A stretch of 64,000 nucleotides of DNA from Syntrophaceae bacterium UBA7520 (GCA_002478265.1 DLNC01000019.1:1-64000); one strand, 5' to 3'. Shown: positions 42,879 through 53,672, counted from the first letter of the stretch. The notes: generated by a model not told the origin, from the letters alone. Program-made: numbers and translations.

Positions 42879-43811
42879 TTATTTTACAAAGCATTCCCCC
42901 TGGTAACTATCCCGCCGTTCCATCTCTTTATTTATTGAATTTAACACATCCAATTTATTCATCGCCCAGGTTGGCGCCAAAAAGATATCGCGGTAGCCGT
43001 CAGCGGTCAAACGCTGAATCACCAAGCGCGGCGGCAGCACTTCCAGAATATCGGCTACCAGTGAAACATATTTTTCTTTGTCCATGAGTTTGACGGAGCC
43101 GTTTTTATACATCTGCCCCAGCAGGGTTCCTTCCAGCGCCAAAAGCGAATGAATCTTGATGCCGTCGATAGGCAAGCCGGCAAGGGTTCTTGCCGTCTGT
43201 ATTATTTCCTCATCTGTTTCGTCTGGCAGGCCGACAATAATATGCGCGCAGATATTTATGCCACGCCCGGCGCAGGCGCGCACCGCATCGATAAACTGCG
43301 AAAAATTATGCCCTCGGTTGATTAACCGCAGCGTTCTATCGTGCATTGATTGTAATCCCAACTCCAGCCAGACATGATGTTTTTTGGCGTAACCGCTGAG
43401 CAGATCAATTATCTCTGAATCAACGCAATCCGGTCTTGTGCCAATGGAAAGGCCAATAACATCTTCCTCGGCCAACGCTTCATCATAGAGAGAGCGCAGT
43501 TTTTCCACCGGCGCGTAGGTATTGGTGAAGGTCTGAAAATAAGCGACAAATTTTGAGGCGTGCGGTTTGTAGAATTTTTTACCGCTTTGAATCTGTTGGG
43601 AAACAGAAGGCAGCGCCCCCTTCTGGCGCAGTTTTGAGCCGCGTCCATCGCAGTAAATACAGCCGCCTGTGGCCACATGGCCGTCGCGATTGGGACAAGT
43701 GAAGCCCGCGTCAATCTGCAGTTTGTGCACGTTGACGCCGAAGAGATTGCGCCAGTAGCTTTTCAGATCGTAATATCTTTTATCATTTTTCCAGAAATCG
43801 GGCCTGGGCAT
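42879..43811 (-). CDS. TIGR01212 family radical SAM protein (YhcC-like)
   Basis: Radical SAM protein of 310 residues. The cluster-binding cysteines are in DAGFTCPNRDGHVATGGCIY and the following YCDGRG, the pattern of the YhcC/TIGR01212 group. Other conserved parts are YFQTFTNTYAPVEKLRSLYD, GLSIGTRPDCV and ELGLQSMHDRTLRLINRGH, as in Elp3-related enzymes. The reaction is unknown for this family. It starts 243 bp upstream of the divergent mnmG start. Confidence 0.92.
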   Translation of the reverse strand: MPRPDFWKNDKRYYDLKSYWRNLFGVNVHKLQIDAGFTCPNRDGHVATGGCIYCDGRGSKLRQKGALPSVSQQIQSGKKFYKPHASKFVAYFQTFTNTYAPVEKLRSLYDEALAEEDVIGLSIGTRPDCVDSEIIDLLSGYAKKHHVWLELGLQSMHDRTLRLINRGHNFSQFIDAVRACAGRGINICAHIIVGLPDETDEEIIQTARTLAGLPIDGIKIHSLLALEGTLLGQMYKNGSVKLMDKEKYVSLVADILEVLPPRLVIQRLTADGYRDIFLAPTWAMNKLDVLNSINKEMERRDSYQGECFVK

Positions 43812-43890
43812 GCCGCCTCTTTTCTATTGTTTTTTTACGGATCATGCCGTAGAAAACACATTGTTTCAACTATCGTAAATGTATAGTTAT

Positions 43891-43982
43891 GTCTTTGCGA
43901 GCGAATGGCAATGAACAAAGCAATCTAATAAGTGTGCAATATATTAAGATTGCCGCGTTCACTGACGTGAACTCGCAATGAC
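43891..43982. repeat. dispersed inverted-repeat element
   Basis: About 92 bp with long imperfect inverted arms. GTCTTTGCGAG at the left end mirrors CTCGCAATGAC at the right end, and GCAATCTAATA mirrors TATTAAGATTGC nearer the centre. The pattern GTCATTGCGAG...GCAATCT is known to me from MITE-like palindromic repeats scattered through many bacterial genomes. It lies between the divergent radical SAM and mnmG genes; no open frame is inside. Confidence 0.75.
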
Positions 43983-44054
43983 AACTAGGCACCAGGAACG
44001 CTTTTACTACTGATTAAGAACATGCGCAAGCTATGGATTTAAGGAGCAGCAAAA

Positions 44055-45923
<1,869 letters not shown>

Positions 45924-45930
45924 TTACCGA

Positions 45931-46704
45931 CTAGGCTGTTATTTGCTTATCAAACTTATGGTAATGCTGTTTTACCTTTTCTATATATCGCCAGTGATAA
46001 CCTTTTAGACCTTCTTTGAGTGAAGCTGGACCCGCAAAATACGCCGCCAGCACATAATTCCATACCTCTGGCTCCTGATAACCAAGCTTGGCGTAATTAT
46101 CATACAGCTCCTTGAGAATTACCGAAGCGACCATAATATTAGCCTGCGGATCAAACATGTGCTCTCTGGTAACCGGAAGATTATGTTTTTCGACATAGGC
46201 GTTCCAGGTACCGGGCTGAATCTGCATAATTCCCTTGGCGTAAGCCCGCGAAACAACGGTGGGGCGAAAAGTGCTTTCGGTTTTCATAATTGCCAGATAC
46301 ATCTGCACGGGAATATTTGTTTTTCTTGATTCCTCAACTACGGCTTCGGCGATTTGCAAAGACAGGTTTTCTTCCACGCCTCTGCTTAAAAGCACTTCCG
46401 AGATATTTTTCTTTTTATTTAAAAGAATCCAACTGTCGTAAAGTTCATAATACATCGTTATCCGCGAGGAGTTTTGCCCGTCAAACGCGGCCTGGGCCTG
46501 CTTTTCGATGTAAATATAAGTGGTTCCTATCATAAGCGCAATCAGCGCGCACGCGATGATTCTGCCGAAGAAATTACTTTTGGCTATCGTGGTTGATTTC
46601 GCTCGTTTTTTTTCCTTGCGTTCAATTTCTTTCAGCTTTTGCTCGATCAACGCTGAAGAACTTTTCATTTTTATTTTTCCATTTTTTATCAGCTTTAATT
46701 TCAT
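45931..46704 (-). CDS. membrane-anchored lytic transglycosylase (SLT domain)
   Basis: Peptidoglycan-cleaving enzyme of about 257 residues. A basic N-terminus with coiled charged residues is followed by one membrane helix (IIACALIALMIGTTYIYI) and a C-terminal SLT domain in the periplasm: the catalytic Glu is in LAIMKTESTFRP, then SRAYAKGIMQIQPGTW and VLAAYFAGPASL. The start is unsure: ATGs at 46704 and 46668 are both possible and a further upstream start at 46740 has no support. Its stop lies 8 bp from the convergent mnmG stop. Confidence 0.88.
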   Translation of the reverse strand: MKLKLIKNGKIKMKSSSALIEQKLKEIERKEKKRAKSTTIAKSNFFGRIIACALIALMIGTTYIYIEKQAQAAFDGQNSSRITMYYELYDSWILLNKKKNISEVLLSRGVEENLSLQIAEAVVEESRKTNIPVQMYLAIMKTESTFRPTVVSRAYAKGIMQIQPGTWNAYVEKHNLPVTREHMFDPQANIMVASVILKELYDNYAKLGYQEPEVWNYVLAAYFAGPASLKEGLKGYHWRYIEKVKQHYHKFDKQITA

Positions 46705-47095
46705 TTTACTCAACTCTCTTTCATACGTAAATACACACACCGGCTTTACCGTTGAATATTACTTTTCAACTGAATCAGAGGTCGAAGATAGTGTTAAGGT
46801 AATTTACGGGTGGGTGTTGATTTTTGGCGCATTGAGCTGAAACCGGAATCATTTGCCGCTCGCTTAAAGCGGCTTTGCTTCAGCTGCTATTTAGTTGTTA
46901 TGTGTTAACCTATGGCCTTCTCCGTCAATAAATCATTTAAATTTTCTTATCAGGCAAAGCTATATAATGAATTAAATTCGTTTCGTCAACCAAAAAATGT
47001 TGAAATTTACCTTCAGGGATGTTTAATTAATTGTATTCATTTGTTTTTTTATCAGTGTGTATTTTTTGCCATCGGGCGTCAAAACATGAAAATCA
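46705..47095. other. gene-free stretch, 391 bp
   Basis: Between the transglycosylase start and the aminotransferase stop. It holds a two-part hairpin (AGCTGAA at 46835-46841 with TTCAGCT at 46879-46885, and inside it GCCGCT/AGCGGC at 46855-46873) but no T run. The AT-rich right half has one open frame (46912-47145) that runs into the aminotransferase gene and shows no protein-like features. No clear promoter was found. Confidence 0.6.
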
Positions 47096-48241
47096 TCAAA
47101 AATGTTTGTCCAGATACCTCGCGAGCCGGTCTAAACCTTCCCTGATGTTTTCCAGGGAATTGGCGTAGGAAAAGCGCAAAAATCCTTCGCCGCCGCTGCC
47201 GAAATCGATGCCGGGGGTTACGCCCACTTTGGCTTTCTCAGTAATGCGGAAAGCTTCCTTATATGAATCTTTGCAAAACTTACGCGCGTCGGCAAAAACA
47301 TAAAACGCGCCGGTGGGCTCCACGTGAATGACAAACCCCATTTCCTGCAGGCGCCCCAGCATATAACGGCGGCGCTCGTCATAAATTTTCACCATTGCCG
47401 CCACGTCTTTTTGCGCCTTTGTCAACGCGGCAATCCCCGCCCACTGGATAAATCCACTGGCGGAAATCATGAAGTTCTGATGAATCCGCTGCATTACTTT
47501 GGAAAACTCCCTGGGAAAGATGCAGTAGCCCAGCCGCCAGCCGGTCATCGCGTATAATTTGGAAAAGCCGTTAATCACAAAAGCGCGGTCGGTAAATTCC
47601 AAAATGGAATGCGCGCGGTCTTTGTAAACCAGGCCGTGATAAATCTCGTCGGAAACTATATATTGCTTTTTAAACTGAGCGATGTTCTGCAATTGCTCCT
47701 TACTCATGACAATGCCCGTAGGATTTGACGGCGAATTGATAAAAATCGCCTTTGTGCGCGGCGTAATCTTCTTTTTAATATCCGCCGGGCGATACACAAA
47801 TCCTTCTTCCGGACGGGTTTTTATTTCCTTGAGCTTGCCGCCCGCCGCCAGGATAAAATTCTGATAGCAGGGATAGCGCGGGTTGGAGACAATCACTTCA
47901 TCGCCTTTATCCAGAATAGCCAACATCGCGAACAAAAGAGCCGGAGAAGTTCCGGTGGAAACTAAAACTTGTTCCGGCGTAATCGTCACGCGGTATTCCT
48001 GAAAATAAAAATCACAGATCGCCTGTCGCAGTTCCAGAAGCCCCAAAGCGTGCGTGTAGCGGGTTTTGTTTTTTTGCAACGCGTCAATGGCCGCCTCAGT
48101 GATAACTTTGGGCGTGGGAAAATCCGGCTCGCCCACCTCCAAATGAATGACGTTTTCTCCCCGGCGTTCCAGCTCTTCAGCTTTGGCCATTACATCCATC
48201 ACGATAAAAGAAGTAAATTTATCCGCGCGTTTGGAAATCAT
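47096..48241 (-). CDS. class I/II PLP-dependent aminotransferase
   Basis: Aspartate aminotransferase-superfamily enzyme of 381 residues. It begins SKRADKFTSFIVMDVM and has VIHLEVGEPDFPTP (substrate end), ALGLLELRQAICDFY, NSPSNPTGIVMS, SDEIYHGLVY, the PLP Lys in NGFSKLYAMTGWRLGY and the carboxylate-binding Arg in LRFSYANS. The substrate is not clear from sequence; roles in Asp, aromatic or histidinol-phosphate transamination are possible (no hisC is otherwise seen in the window). The ATG at 48241 is favoured over a start eight codons upstream. Confidence 0.92.
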   Translation of the reverse strand: MISKRADKFTSFIVMDVMAKAEELERRGENVIHLEVGEPDFPTPKVITEAAIDALQKNKTRYTHALGLLELRQAICDFYFQEYRVTITPEQVLVSTGTSPALLFAMLAILDKGDEVIVSNPRYPCYQNFILAAGGKLKEIKTRPEEGFVYRPADIKKKITPRTKAIFINSPSNPTGIVMSKEQLQNIAQFKKQYIVSDEIYHGLVYKDRAHSILEFTDRAFVINGFSKLYAMTGWRLGYCIFPREFSKVMQRIHQNFMISASGFIQWAGIAALTKAQKDVAAMVKIYDERRRYMLGRLQEMGFVIHVEPTGAFYVFADARKFCKDSYKEAFRITEKAKVGVTPGIDFGSGGEGFLRFSYANSLENIREGLDRLARYLDKHF

Positions 48242-48426
48242 GATAATCCTTCGCCCTTGGGCCACTATTTCAATATATCTAATGTTATTGGCCTAATTTT
48301 TCAACCATTAATCTTTAAATAAAGGCGCAAATATGCTAGCTTTAAGCTACAAAATATATTCGTATCTTGTTTCTTAATCAGGCGAAAATACTCGCCTAAC
48401 TTTGCTCGTAATAAAGGAGGTAAAAA

Positions 48427-48918
48427 ATGGCTCGCTATATATCACTGGTCATTTTCCTTGCGGCGCTGAGTTTTCTTTGCTTGAGCGCGACCGCGCAAAC
48501 ACAAAAAACCATGAGCGTGCAGGTAAAACAAACGCAATTGAGAGCTACTCCCTCGCATCTGGGAAAGATTGTGGTCAGAGCTCCCTACGGCGCGCGCGTC
48601 ACTATTCTCGAGGAACGCGGCGACTGGAAAAGAACGGCTTACGGAAGTTACCGCGGCTGGGTGCATGCTTCTTCTCTGACCACCAAGAGAATCATTTTAA
48701 CAGCTGGACAGACTTCTCAAACCGGCACCGTCGGGCAGGGTGAAATAGCTCTGGCGGGAAAAGGATTTAATAAGGAAGTCGAAAACCGCTACCGCGCGAC
48801 TAACAAAAATCTGGATTACACCTGGATAAACCGCATGGAAGCCTTCGATGTAACCTCGGAGCAGATAGAAAATTTTGTCAGCGAAGGAAGGCTTTCGCTG
48901 GGCAACGAGGGAGGCTGA
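48427..48918 (+). CDS. secreted SH3-domain protein
   Basis: 163 residues with a signal peptide (LVIFLAALSFLCLSATAQTQ) and one bacterial SH3 domain: MSVQVKQTQLRATPSHLGKI and YGARVTILEERGDWKRTAYG followed by YRGWVHASSL. The remaining C-terminal 75 residues (EIALAGKGFNKEVENRYR) appear helical and recur in proteins paired with M48 proteases. Bacterial SH3 domains usually bind peptidoglycan. AAAGGAGG precedes the ATG; the M48 lipoprotein gene begins 2 bp after its stop, so the two products probably act together. Confidence 0.87.
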   Translation: MARYISLVIFLAALSFLCLSATAQTQKTMSVQVKQTQLRATPSHLGKIVVRAPYGARVTILEERGDWKRTAYGSYRGWVHASSLTTKRIILTAGQTSQTGTVGQGEIALAGKGFNKEVENRYRATNKNLDYTWINRMEAFDVTSEQIENFVSEGRLSLGNEGG

Positions 48919-48920
48919 AT

Positions 48921-49826
48921 ATGAAAAAATTTACTTTACAAATAATATCATTTCTCGCCTTGTTAATTTTCTGCGGCTGCGCGGCGGTGGAAACGGCAAC
49001 AACCGTGGCCACAGACATAGCAGTTCAAAGAGGCACAATTACCAAAGAGCAGGCCGCATCCATCCGCACCGGCACAACAGCTGTGTCCAGAAGCCTGGAA
49101 GAATTTACACCGGAGCAGGAATATTACATCGGCCGTTCCGTCGGCGCGGTAGTTCTGACCAAATACAAGGCGCTCAATGATGCAAAAATAAATTCCTACG
49201 TGAACCTGTTGGGTCAGACGCTCGCGCTGGCCTCGGACACGCCGGAGTTGTTTGCCGGTTATCATTTTCTGGTGCTGGATTCCGACGACATCAACGCTTT
49301 TGCCACCCCCGGCGGGCATGTTTTTGTCACCCGTGGCCTCATCCGCTGTTCCCGGACAGAAGACGAACTGGCCGCCGTACTGGCGCATGAAATTGGCCAT
49401 ATCCAGAGGCGCCACGGCATCAGCGCTATCCAAAAAGCGCGCATGGCGGAGGCATTAGCTGTTTTGGCCAGAGAAGGAGTGAAGACATACGGCGATGAGG
49501 AATTAATCAAATTGTCGAACAGTTTTGGCGATGTAATTTCTGATATCACCACCACGCTGATCAACAACGGTTACTCCCGCGCTTATGAGTATCAGGCCGA
49601 CGCTGTGGCGGTTACCATCTTAAGACGCGCCGGTTATCAGCCGGGCGCGCTGGTAAATATGCTGCAGGTAATGGGCAGGCAGATAAAACCCGGTGGGTCA
49701 GATTTTGCCAAAACACATCCCTCGCCGCAGGCGCGGATCGCCGAACTAGGCATGAGCGCGCAGACAGCGCAAATACCTAACGTCCGCAAAGATAGATTTA
49801 TCAAGGCCGCGGGTCATTTGTTATAA
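48921..49826 (+). CDS. M48 family metalloprotease lipoprotein
   Basis: Periplasmic zinc protease of the M48 (BepA/LoiP-like) group, 301 residues. The signal sequence ends in IFCGC, so Cys20 is probably lipidated. The protease domain has FVTRGLIRCSRTEDEL, the zinc motif AVLAHEIGHIQRRHG, and the third ligand in RAYEYQADAVAVTIL; HPSPQARIAEL follows. Such enzymes clear misassembled outer-membrane proteins. GGGAGG lies inside the end of the SH3 gene, showing coupled translation. Confidence 0.93.
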   Translation: MKKFTLQIISFLALLIFCGCAAVETATTVATDIAVQRGTITKEQAASIRTGTTAVSRSLEEFTPEQEYYIGRSVGAVVLTKYKALNDAKINSYVNLLGQTLALASDTPELFAGYHFLVLDSDDINAFATPGGHVFVTRGLIRCSRTEDELAAVLAHEIGHIQRRHGISAIQKARMAEALAVLAREGVKTYGDEELIKLSNSFGDVISDITTTLINNGYSRAYEYQADAVAVTILRRAGYQPGALVNMLQVMGRQIKPGGSDFAKTHPSPQARIAELGMSAQTAQIPNVRKDRFIKAAGHLL

Positions 49827-49848
49827 AATTATTTCGCGCCGGGATCAG

Positions 49849-51990
49849 ATGATGGTTCTTAAAAAAATAAAAGGAAATAAATTATTCCAGGGAATGGCGG
49901 CAGGGCTGATCGGCACCGCCGTTGCGCTGGCTTTTTTTCTGCCGGGCTGGCTGGAGCGCTGGGAAGCCAAAACGTGGGATTGGCGCGTCAGCACCCTGGC
50001 CAAGCCATCAAACGCCACAGACAAAATCCGCGTTATCATGCTTGACCAGAGTTCGCTCGATTGGGGCAAAGATGAAAACGCATTATCCTGGCCCTGGCCG
50101 CGCGAAGTTTATGGCGCGGTAATTGATTTTTGCAAACGCGCCGGTGCGCGCTCCCTTGCCTTTGATGTACTTTACACGGAACATTCCAAATACGGAGTGT
50201 CAGATGATCAGGCAATGGCCGATGCCATGCGCGCGATGCCTGTTGTCAGCGCGGTATTTTTAAGCAGAAATACCGGCAGCCAAACAAGCTGGCCTGATTT
50301 CGCGCCCGCGCCTGTTTTTCAGATAAACGGCCTTGACGATTGGATAAGTAAAGCTGGTTATCAAAGCTACGCGCATGCTTCCTTTCCTGTTCCCAAAATC
50401 GCAGCGGCAGTCAAAGTTCTGGCCAACGTCCAGATGCGCCCCGATGCCGACAGCGTCTACCGCCGCGTCACGCTGCTGGAAATTTTTGACGGCAAAGTAA
50501 TGCCCACGCTGGGGCTGGCCAATTATCTTGCGGCGCATCCGCAAACAAAAATGTCCATCGCGCCGGGCAAATTAACTATCAATGATAAGACCATTCCCAT
50601 TGATGAAAAGGGACAGGCCATTTTAAATTTCCGCGGCCCCACAGGTACGCACAAATCTTATTCCGCCGCGGCGGTTATCCAAAGCTCGCTTTTGCTGGCG
50701 GAGGGAGAAAAACCGGTGATTGACACGGAAGAATTTAAAGACGCTTTTGTCTTTTTCGGCTTTTCCGCGCCCGGCCTTTTCGATTTGCGCCCTACGCCTG
50801 TTTCGGGCGTCTATCCGGGCGTGGAAGTTTTTGCCACTCTGCTCGATAATCTGCTGGCCGGAGATTTTATTAAGCCTACGCCGCTGATTATCACCATCGC
50901 CCTCACCTTGCTTTTGGCGCTTCTGGCGGGAATCTTTTCTTCCTGGGCGACAGGCATTGCCCGCAGCGCTTTTGTTTATGTCGCGTTTTTAATTCTGCCG
51001 GTGGCGCTTTGTTTTGCCGTTTACCGATGGGGATTTTGGCTGCCAATGCTCGTGCAGGAAACAGCCGTGGCGGTAACGCTGGTCAGCGCGGGGCTGATTT
51101 ATTACACAACCGAGGGAAGGCAAAAAACTTATATCAAAAATGCTTTCAAGCAATACTTAAGCCCGGATGTTATCGAAGAGCTGATCGCGCATCCGGAACG
51201 CCTGAAGCTGGGCGGTGAGAGAAAAACTCTTTCCGTTTTCTTTTCCGATCTGGAGGGGTTTACTTCACTTTCCGAGGGGCTCGATCCTGAAACGCTTACA
51301 AATCTCCTCAACACTTATCTTTCCGCCATGACGGATATCATTCATGAGGAAGGCGGCACAGTGGATAAATACGAAGGCGACGCGATTATCGCCTTCTGGA
51401 ACGCGCCTTTAGAGCAGCCCGATCACGCCACGCGCTGCGTGCGCGCCGCGCTCAAATGTCAGGAAAAATTAGCCCAGATGCGCCCGGATTTTTATAAGAG
51501 CCTTAATAAAAATCTGAACATGCGCATCGGCATCAACACCGGTCAGGCGGTTGTGGGCAACATGGGCTCAAAGTCGCGCTTTGATTACACGATGATCGGC
51601 GACGCGGTAAATCTGGCGTCGCGCCTGGAAGGAATCAACAAACAGTTTGGCACTTATACTTTGATATCGCAGGCAACTAAAGAACAAATGGCAAATGCTT
51701 TCCCCACGCGGGAAATTTCGCGAGTTGAGGTGGTGGGAAGAAAAGAGCCTGTCGTTATTTATGAGCCAATGCTGCCGGAGGAAATCACTGCGGAAAAACA
51801 AAATATACTGGATAAATTCAATCATGCCCTAAAATTATTTTACGAAGGAAATTTTAAGCAGGCAAAAAATCTTTTTGCCGAAATTGCCGCAAAAGACGCC
51901 GCGGCACGCGCTTATGTTTTAAAATGTGAAGAACTTATCACCCAGCCACCTACAAACTGGCAGGGCGTCTGGGTGGTGACACAGAAATAA
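49849..51990 (+). CDS. CHASE2-domain class III adenylate cyclase
   Basis: 713-residue sensor cyclase. An N-terminal helix anchors a periplasmic CHASE2 domain (about residues 45-330; IRVIMLDQSSLDWG, WPWPREVYGAVIDF), three membrane helices follow (about 345-430), then a class III cyclase domain from about 460. Metal-binding Asp residues are in VFFSDLEGFTSLSE and KYEGDAIIAFW; the Lys of DKYEGD and the Asp of RFDYTMIGD are the adenine-selecting pair, so cAMP is the expected product. A short helical C-terminus resembles TPR. It lies 22 bp after the M48 gene and may belong to the same operon. Confidence 0.93.
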   Translation: MMVLKKIKGNKLFQGMAAGLIGTAVALAFFLPGWLERWEAKTWDWRVSTLAKPSNATDKIRVIMLDQSSLDWGKDENALSWPWPREVYGAVIDFCKRAGARSLAFDVLYTEHSKYGVSDDQAMADAMRAMPVVSAVFLSRNTGSQTSWPDFAPAPVFQINGLDDWISKAGYQSYAHASFPVPKIAAAVKVLANVQMRPDADSVYRRVTLLEIFDGKVMPTLGLANYLAAHPQTKMSIAPGKLTINDKTIPIDEKGQAILNFRGPTGTHKSYSAAAVIQSSLLLAEGEKPVIDTEEFKDAFVFFGFSAPGLFDLRPTPVSGVYPGVEVFATLLDNLLAGDFIKPTPLIITIALTLLLALLAGIFSSWATGIARSAFVYVAFLILPVALCFAVYRWGFWLPMLVQETAVAVTLVSAGLIYYTTEGRQKTYIKNAFKQYLSPDVIEELIAHPERLKLGGERKTLSVFFSDLEGFTSLSEGLDPETLTNLLNTYLSAMTDIIHEEGGTVDKYEGDAIIAFWNAPLEQPDHATRCVRAALKCQEKLAQMRPDFYKSLNKNLNMRIGINTGQAVVGNMGSKSRFDYTMIGDAVNLASRLEGINKQFGTYTLISQATKEQMANAFPTREISRVEVVGRKEPVVIYEPMLPEEITAEKQNILDKFNHALKLFYEGNFKQAKNLFAEIAAKDAAARAYVLKCEELITQPPTNWQGVWVVTQK

Positions 51991-52116
51991 TAAAGTAGAA
52001 GCAAGCTATTTAAGAAGCGCATTTTGAACATTATTTTTTACTAGAATCTTTTGTTGACTGGTTTAAATAAATATTCATATCGGAAAACATCGAATCTAAT
52101 AAAGAAGGGATCTCAA

Positions 52117-52811
52117 ATGTCAGTACGCGCCACGAGTAAAACACAAAGTATAAGTGCAGGCACTATTTTTCTTGCATGTAATTTCTCTAATAAACGCGTT
52201 AAGCGACACTTTGATAGATTAAAGAAAAAATGGGAAGATACTCTTCCGGTGTGTGTATATATTAGTGACCAAGTTCAAGGAAAAGGTGCGCGAGATTTAT
52301 GGAAAGACATAACTCAAACTATAAAAAAATCTACTCTTTCAATCTTTGACGTAACGTCTTTCCGTCCAAACGTTATCCTTGAACTAGGATTTGCACTAGC
52401 AAATAAGAGGGCCGGCGGAGATATTCATCTGCCGCGATCTAACCCCAGATGGGAAGAAGAGAAAAAAAACAAAAATGGCTGTTAAGCGATATTTCGCACC
52501 TGCATCGAATCGATTACAGAACATTTAATATCCTTGATGATCAACTTCTTAAATATGTTATGGCAATGGTGCCAGCCAGGAATTTCAATCGTCTTATTGA
52601 TGAATTGAAACGGCAAAAAAAATTATCTACAAAAGCATACATTGCAGAAGCACTTGGGATAATGAAAAAAATTAGAGATACTGGACCAATCCCCCGCCGA
52701 GATTTCAAACGCTGTATAGAAGATGACGCTGTTGATGCTAAAATACTTGGCAATCTTTTACAACGCTATAAATTAGCCAGACCAGAACCAAGCAAAGATG
52801 GTTGTTGGTAG
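52117..52811 (+). pseudogene. TIR-like/nucleotide hydrolase-like protein, split by a -1 frameshift
   Basis: Two overlapping frames make one protein of about 231 residues only if ribosomes or the sequence shift by -1. Part 1 (ATG 52117, AAGGGA upstream, stop 52485) has TIFLACNFSNKRVKRHFDRL and FDVTSFRPNVILELGFALAN, the D-x-(T/S)-NxNVxxELGxA pattern of TIR-like and nucleoside deoxyribosyltransferase-like domains, where the Glu is catalytic. Part 2 (to 52811) continues KWLLSDISHLHRIDYRTF and a helical tail. The junction is a canonical A_AAA_AAC heptamer at 52464-52470 inside eight A residues, followed by a small GCGA-TATT-TCGC hairpin at 52486-52497. It may be programmed frameshifting, a decayed defence gene or a read error. 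AT-rich codons suggest transfer. Confidence 0.65.
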
Positions 52812-52825
52812 CTATATGATAATAT

Positions 52826-52868
52826 AAAAAGTTGATCCAGCCAATCACTTTGCTACGGATCAGCTTTT
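52826..52868. terminator. hairpin after the TIR-like gene
   Basis: GTTGATCC (52831-52838) pairs with GGATCAGC (52857-52864) with one G-T pair and an 18-base loop. T runs lie on both sides (CTTTT on plus, TTTTTATATT on minus), so it may end both the TIR-like gene and the minus-strand remnant that follows. Confidence 0.6.
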
Positions 52869-52876
52869 CTATTAAA

Positions 52877-53026
52877 CTAATCAGGCCTTACCGTTACCCA
52901 GAGGAATGTCTCCCCACCGATGACGCGGTAGTCACCAAACCAGATTTTAAAGCCCGTTTTTATTAAATAACGATAATAATCCGCCGCCAAATAATAAGTT
53001 AACGGCTTATGCTTATCTCGGTTCAT
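52877..53026 (-). pseudogene. decayed C-terminal end of a SAM methyltransferase
   Basis: A 49-codon minus-strand frame whose product ends LIKTGFKIWFGDYRVIGGE and then TFLWVTVRPD. The intact methyltransferase 650 bp away (53673-54287) ends LINTGFKI, DYRAIGGETFLWVMVKPD. The two ends are clearly homologous, while everything upstream of this fragment (the SAM-binding domain) is missing. This is best read as the leftover of a tandem or diverged second copy. Expression of the short frame is doubtful. Confidence 0.7.
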
Positions 53027-53043
53027 TGTCCGGCTTGGTTAAA

Positions 53044-53313
53044 TTATTTACTGTATTTGTGTGAGCCGAGCAATATCTTCAATAAGGCGCCTTTTGCTAT
53101 GCCATCTATATTCTTTTTCTTTGCGTTAGCTTCTTGGCCGGCATCTGCGTCGGCGGCTTCGGCTTCGCACTTCTGTATGAATCTGGCCTCGGCTTTCCCC
53201 ACCAACTTTTCCGCAGCAGCTTTTGCCGCGCATGTTTCTTCCGCAAATGCAAAGCTCGTAATGAATGGAATAGTGATGAGAGTCAGCAATATTTTTGTTA
53301 ATATCTTATTCAT
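53044..53313 (-). CDS. small periplasmic protein, PsiF-like
   Basis: 89 residues with a signal peptide (LTLITIPFITSFAFAEE). The mature part starts CAAKAAAEKLVGKAEARFIQ and KCEAEA, close to the PsiF repeat pattern (Cys, AxxKKLxGxAxxxFxxxC). PsiF-like proteins are small phosphate-starvation-linked periplasmic proteins of unknown role. Only one clear repeat is present, and the second half is Ala/Lys-rich. The ribosome-binding site is weak. It lies between the methyltransferase remnant and the gene-free stretch with palindrome element B. Confidence 0.55.
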   Translation of the reverse strand: MNKILTKILLTLITIPFITSFAFAEETCAAKAAAEKLVGKAEARFIQKCEAEAADADAGQEANAKKKNIDGIAKGALLKILLGSHKYSK

Positions 53314-53672
53314 AACAAATTTATAACCTTCAAACTAAAATAGCGTCGTATTTCATGCATTATTGATACCAAAATCTGAAAAATATCTAATCTGTTGATT
53401 TAACGAATGAATTACTTTTTTGCTAATTCTTCATTGAAGGCAAGATATGTCGAAAATATTACGGCAAATAAAAATAATGCGTATTATTACAATACATTGG
53501 TGCAAAATAAAAGAATACGGTTAATTCGACATTATTGTCGAATTTCAAAAAAGGAAGAAGTGACGTGGCTTTTTATTAAATCTTGCAATCGGCAATCTTC
53601 GCTCGTCAATGGTCAATGGCAATAATAACTTGCAGGAAAGACAAACGATCAGGCCGGTAAAACTTTCGCTGA
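53314..53672. other. gene-free AT-rich stretch, 359 bp
   Basis: No supported gene: the one open frame (53407-53625, plus strand) has no ribosome-binding site and no protein-like pattern and would run through the palindrome. The stretch contains palindrome element B (separate entry) and separates the PsiF-like gene start from the stop of the methyltransferase gene, so it may hold the promoter of the PsiF-like gene. Confidence 0.6.
53448..53543. promoter_or_regulatory. palindrome element B (TTCGACA-N4-TGTCGAA)
   Basis: ATTCGACATTATTGTCGAAT at 53524-53543 is a perfect 8-bp inverted repeat with a 4-base spacer. A half-site TGTCGAAA lies upstream at 53448-53455. Blocks CAAATA, GCGTATTA, AATACATT and AGAAT lie between them in the same order as in element A (10475-10557). 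The shared order over 80-95 bp argues for common descent or a common binding complex. Confidence 0.6.

Noticed and set aside
46831..46910. Hairpin followed by GTTATGTGTTAA, resembling an integron attC site
   Set aside because: The right end does not fit GTTRRRY, no matching RYYYAAC was found on the left, and no integrase or cassette array is near.
46912..47145. 77-codon open frame on the plus strand
   Set aside because: It ends inside the aminotransferase gene on the other strand, its composition follows the AT-rich spacer, and no ribosome-binding site is seen.
53407..53625. 72-codon open frame on the plus strand
   Set aside because: No ribosome-binding site and it covers palindrome element B; the sequence shows no recognisable features.
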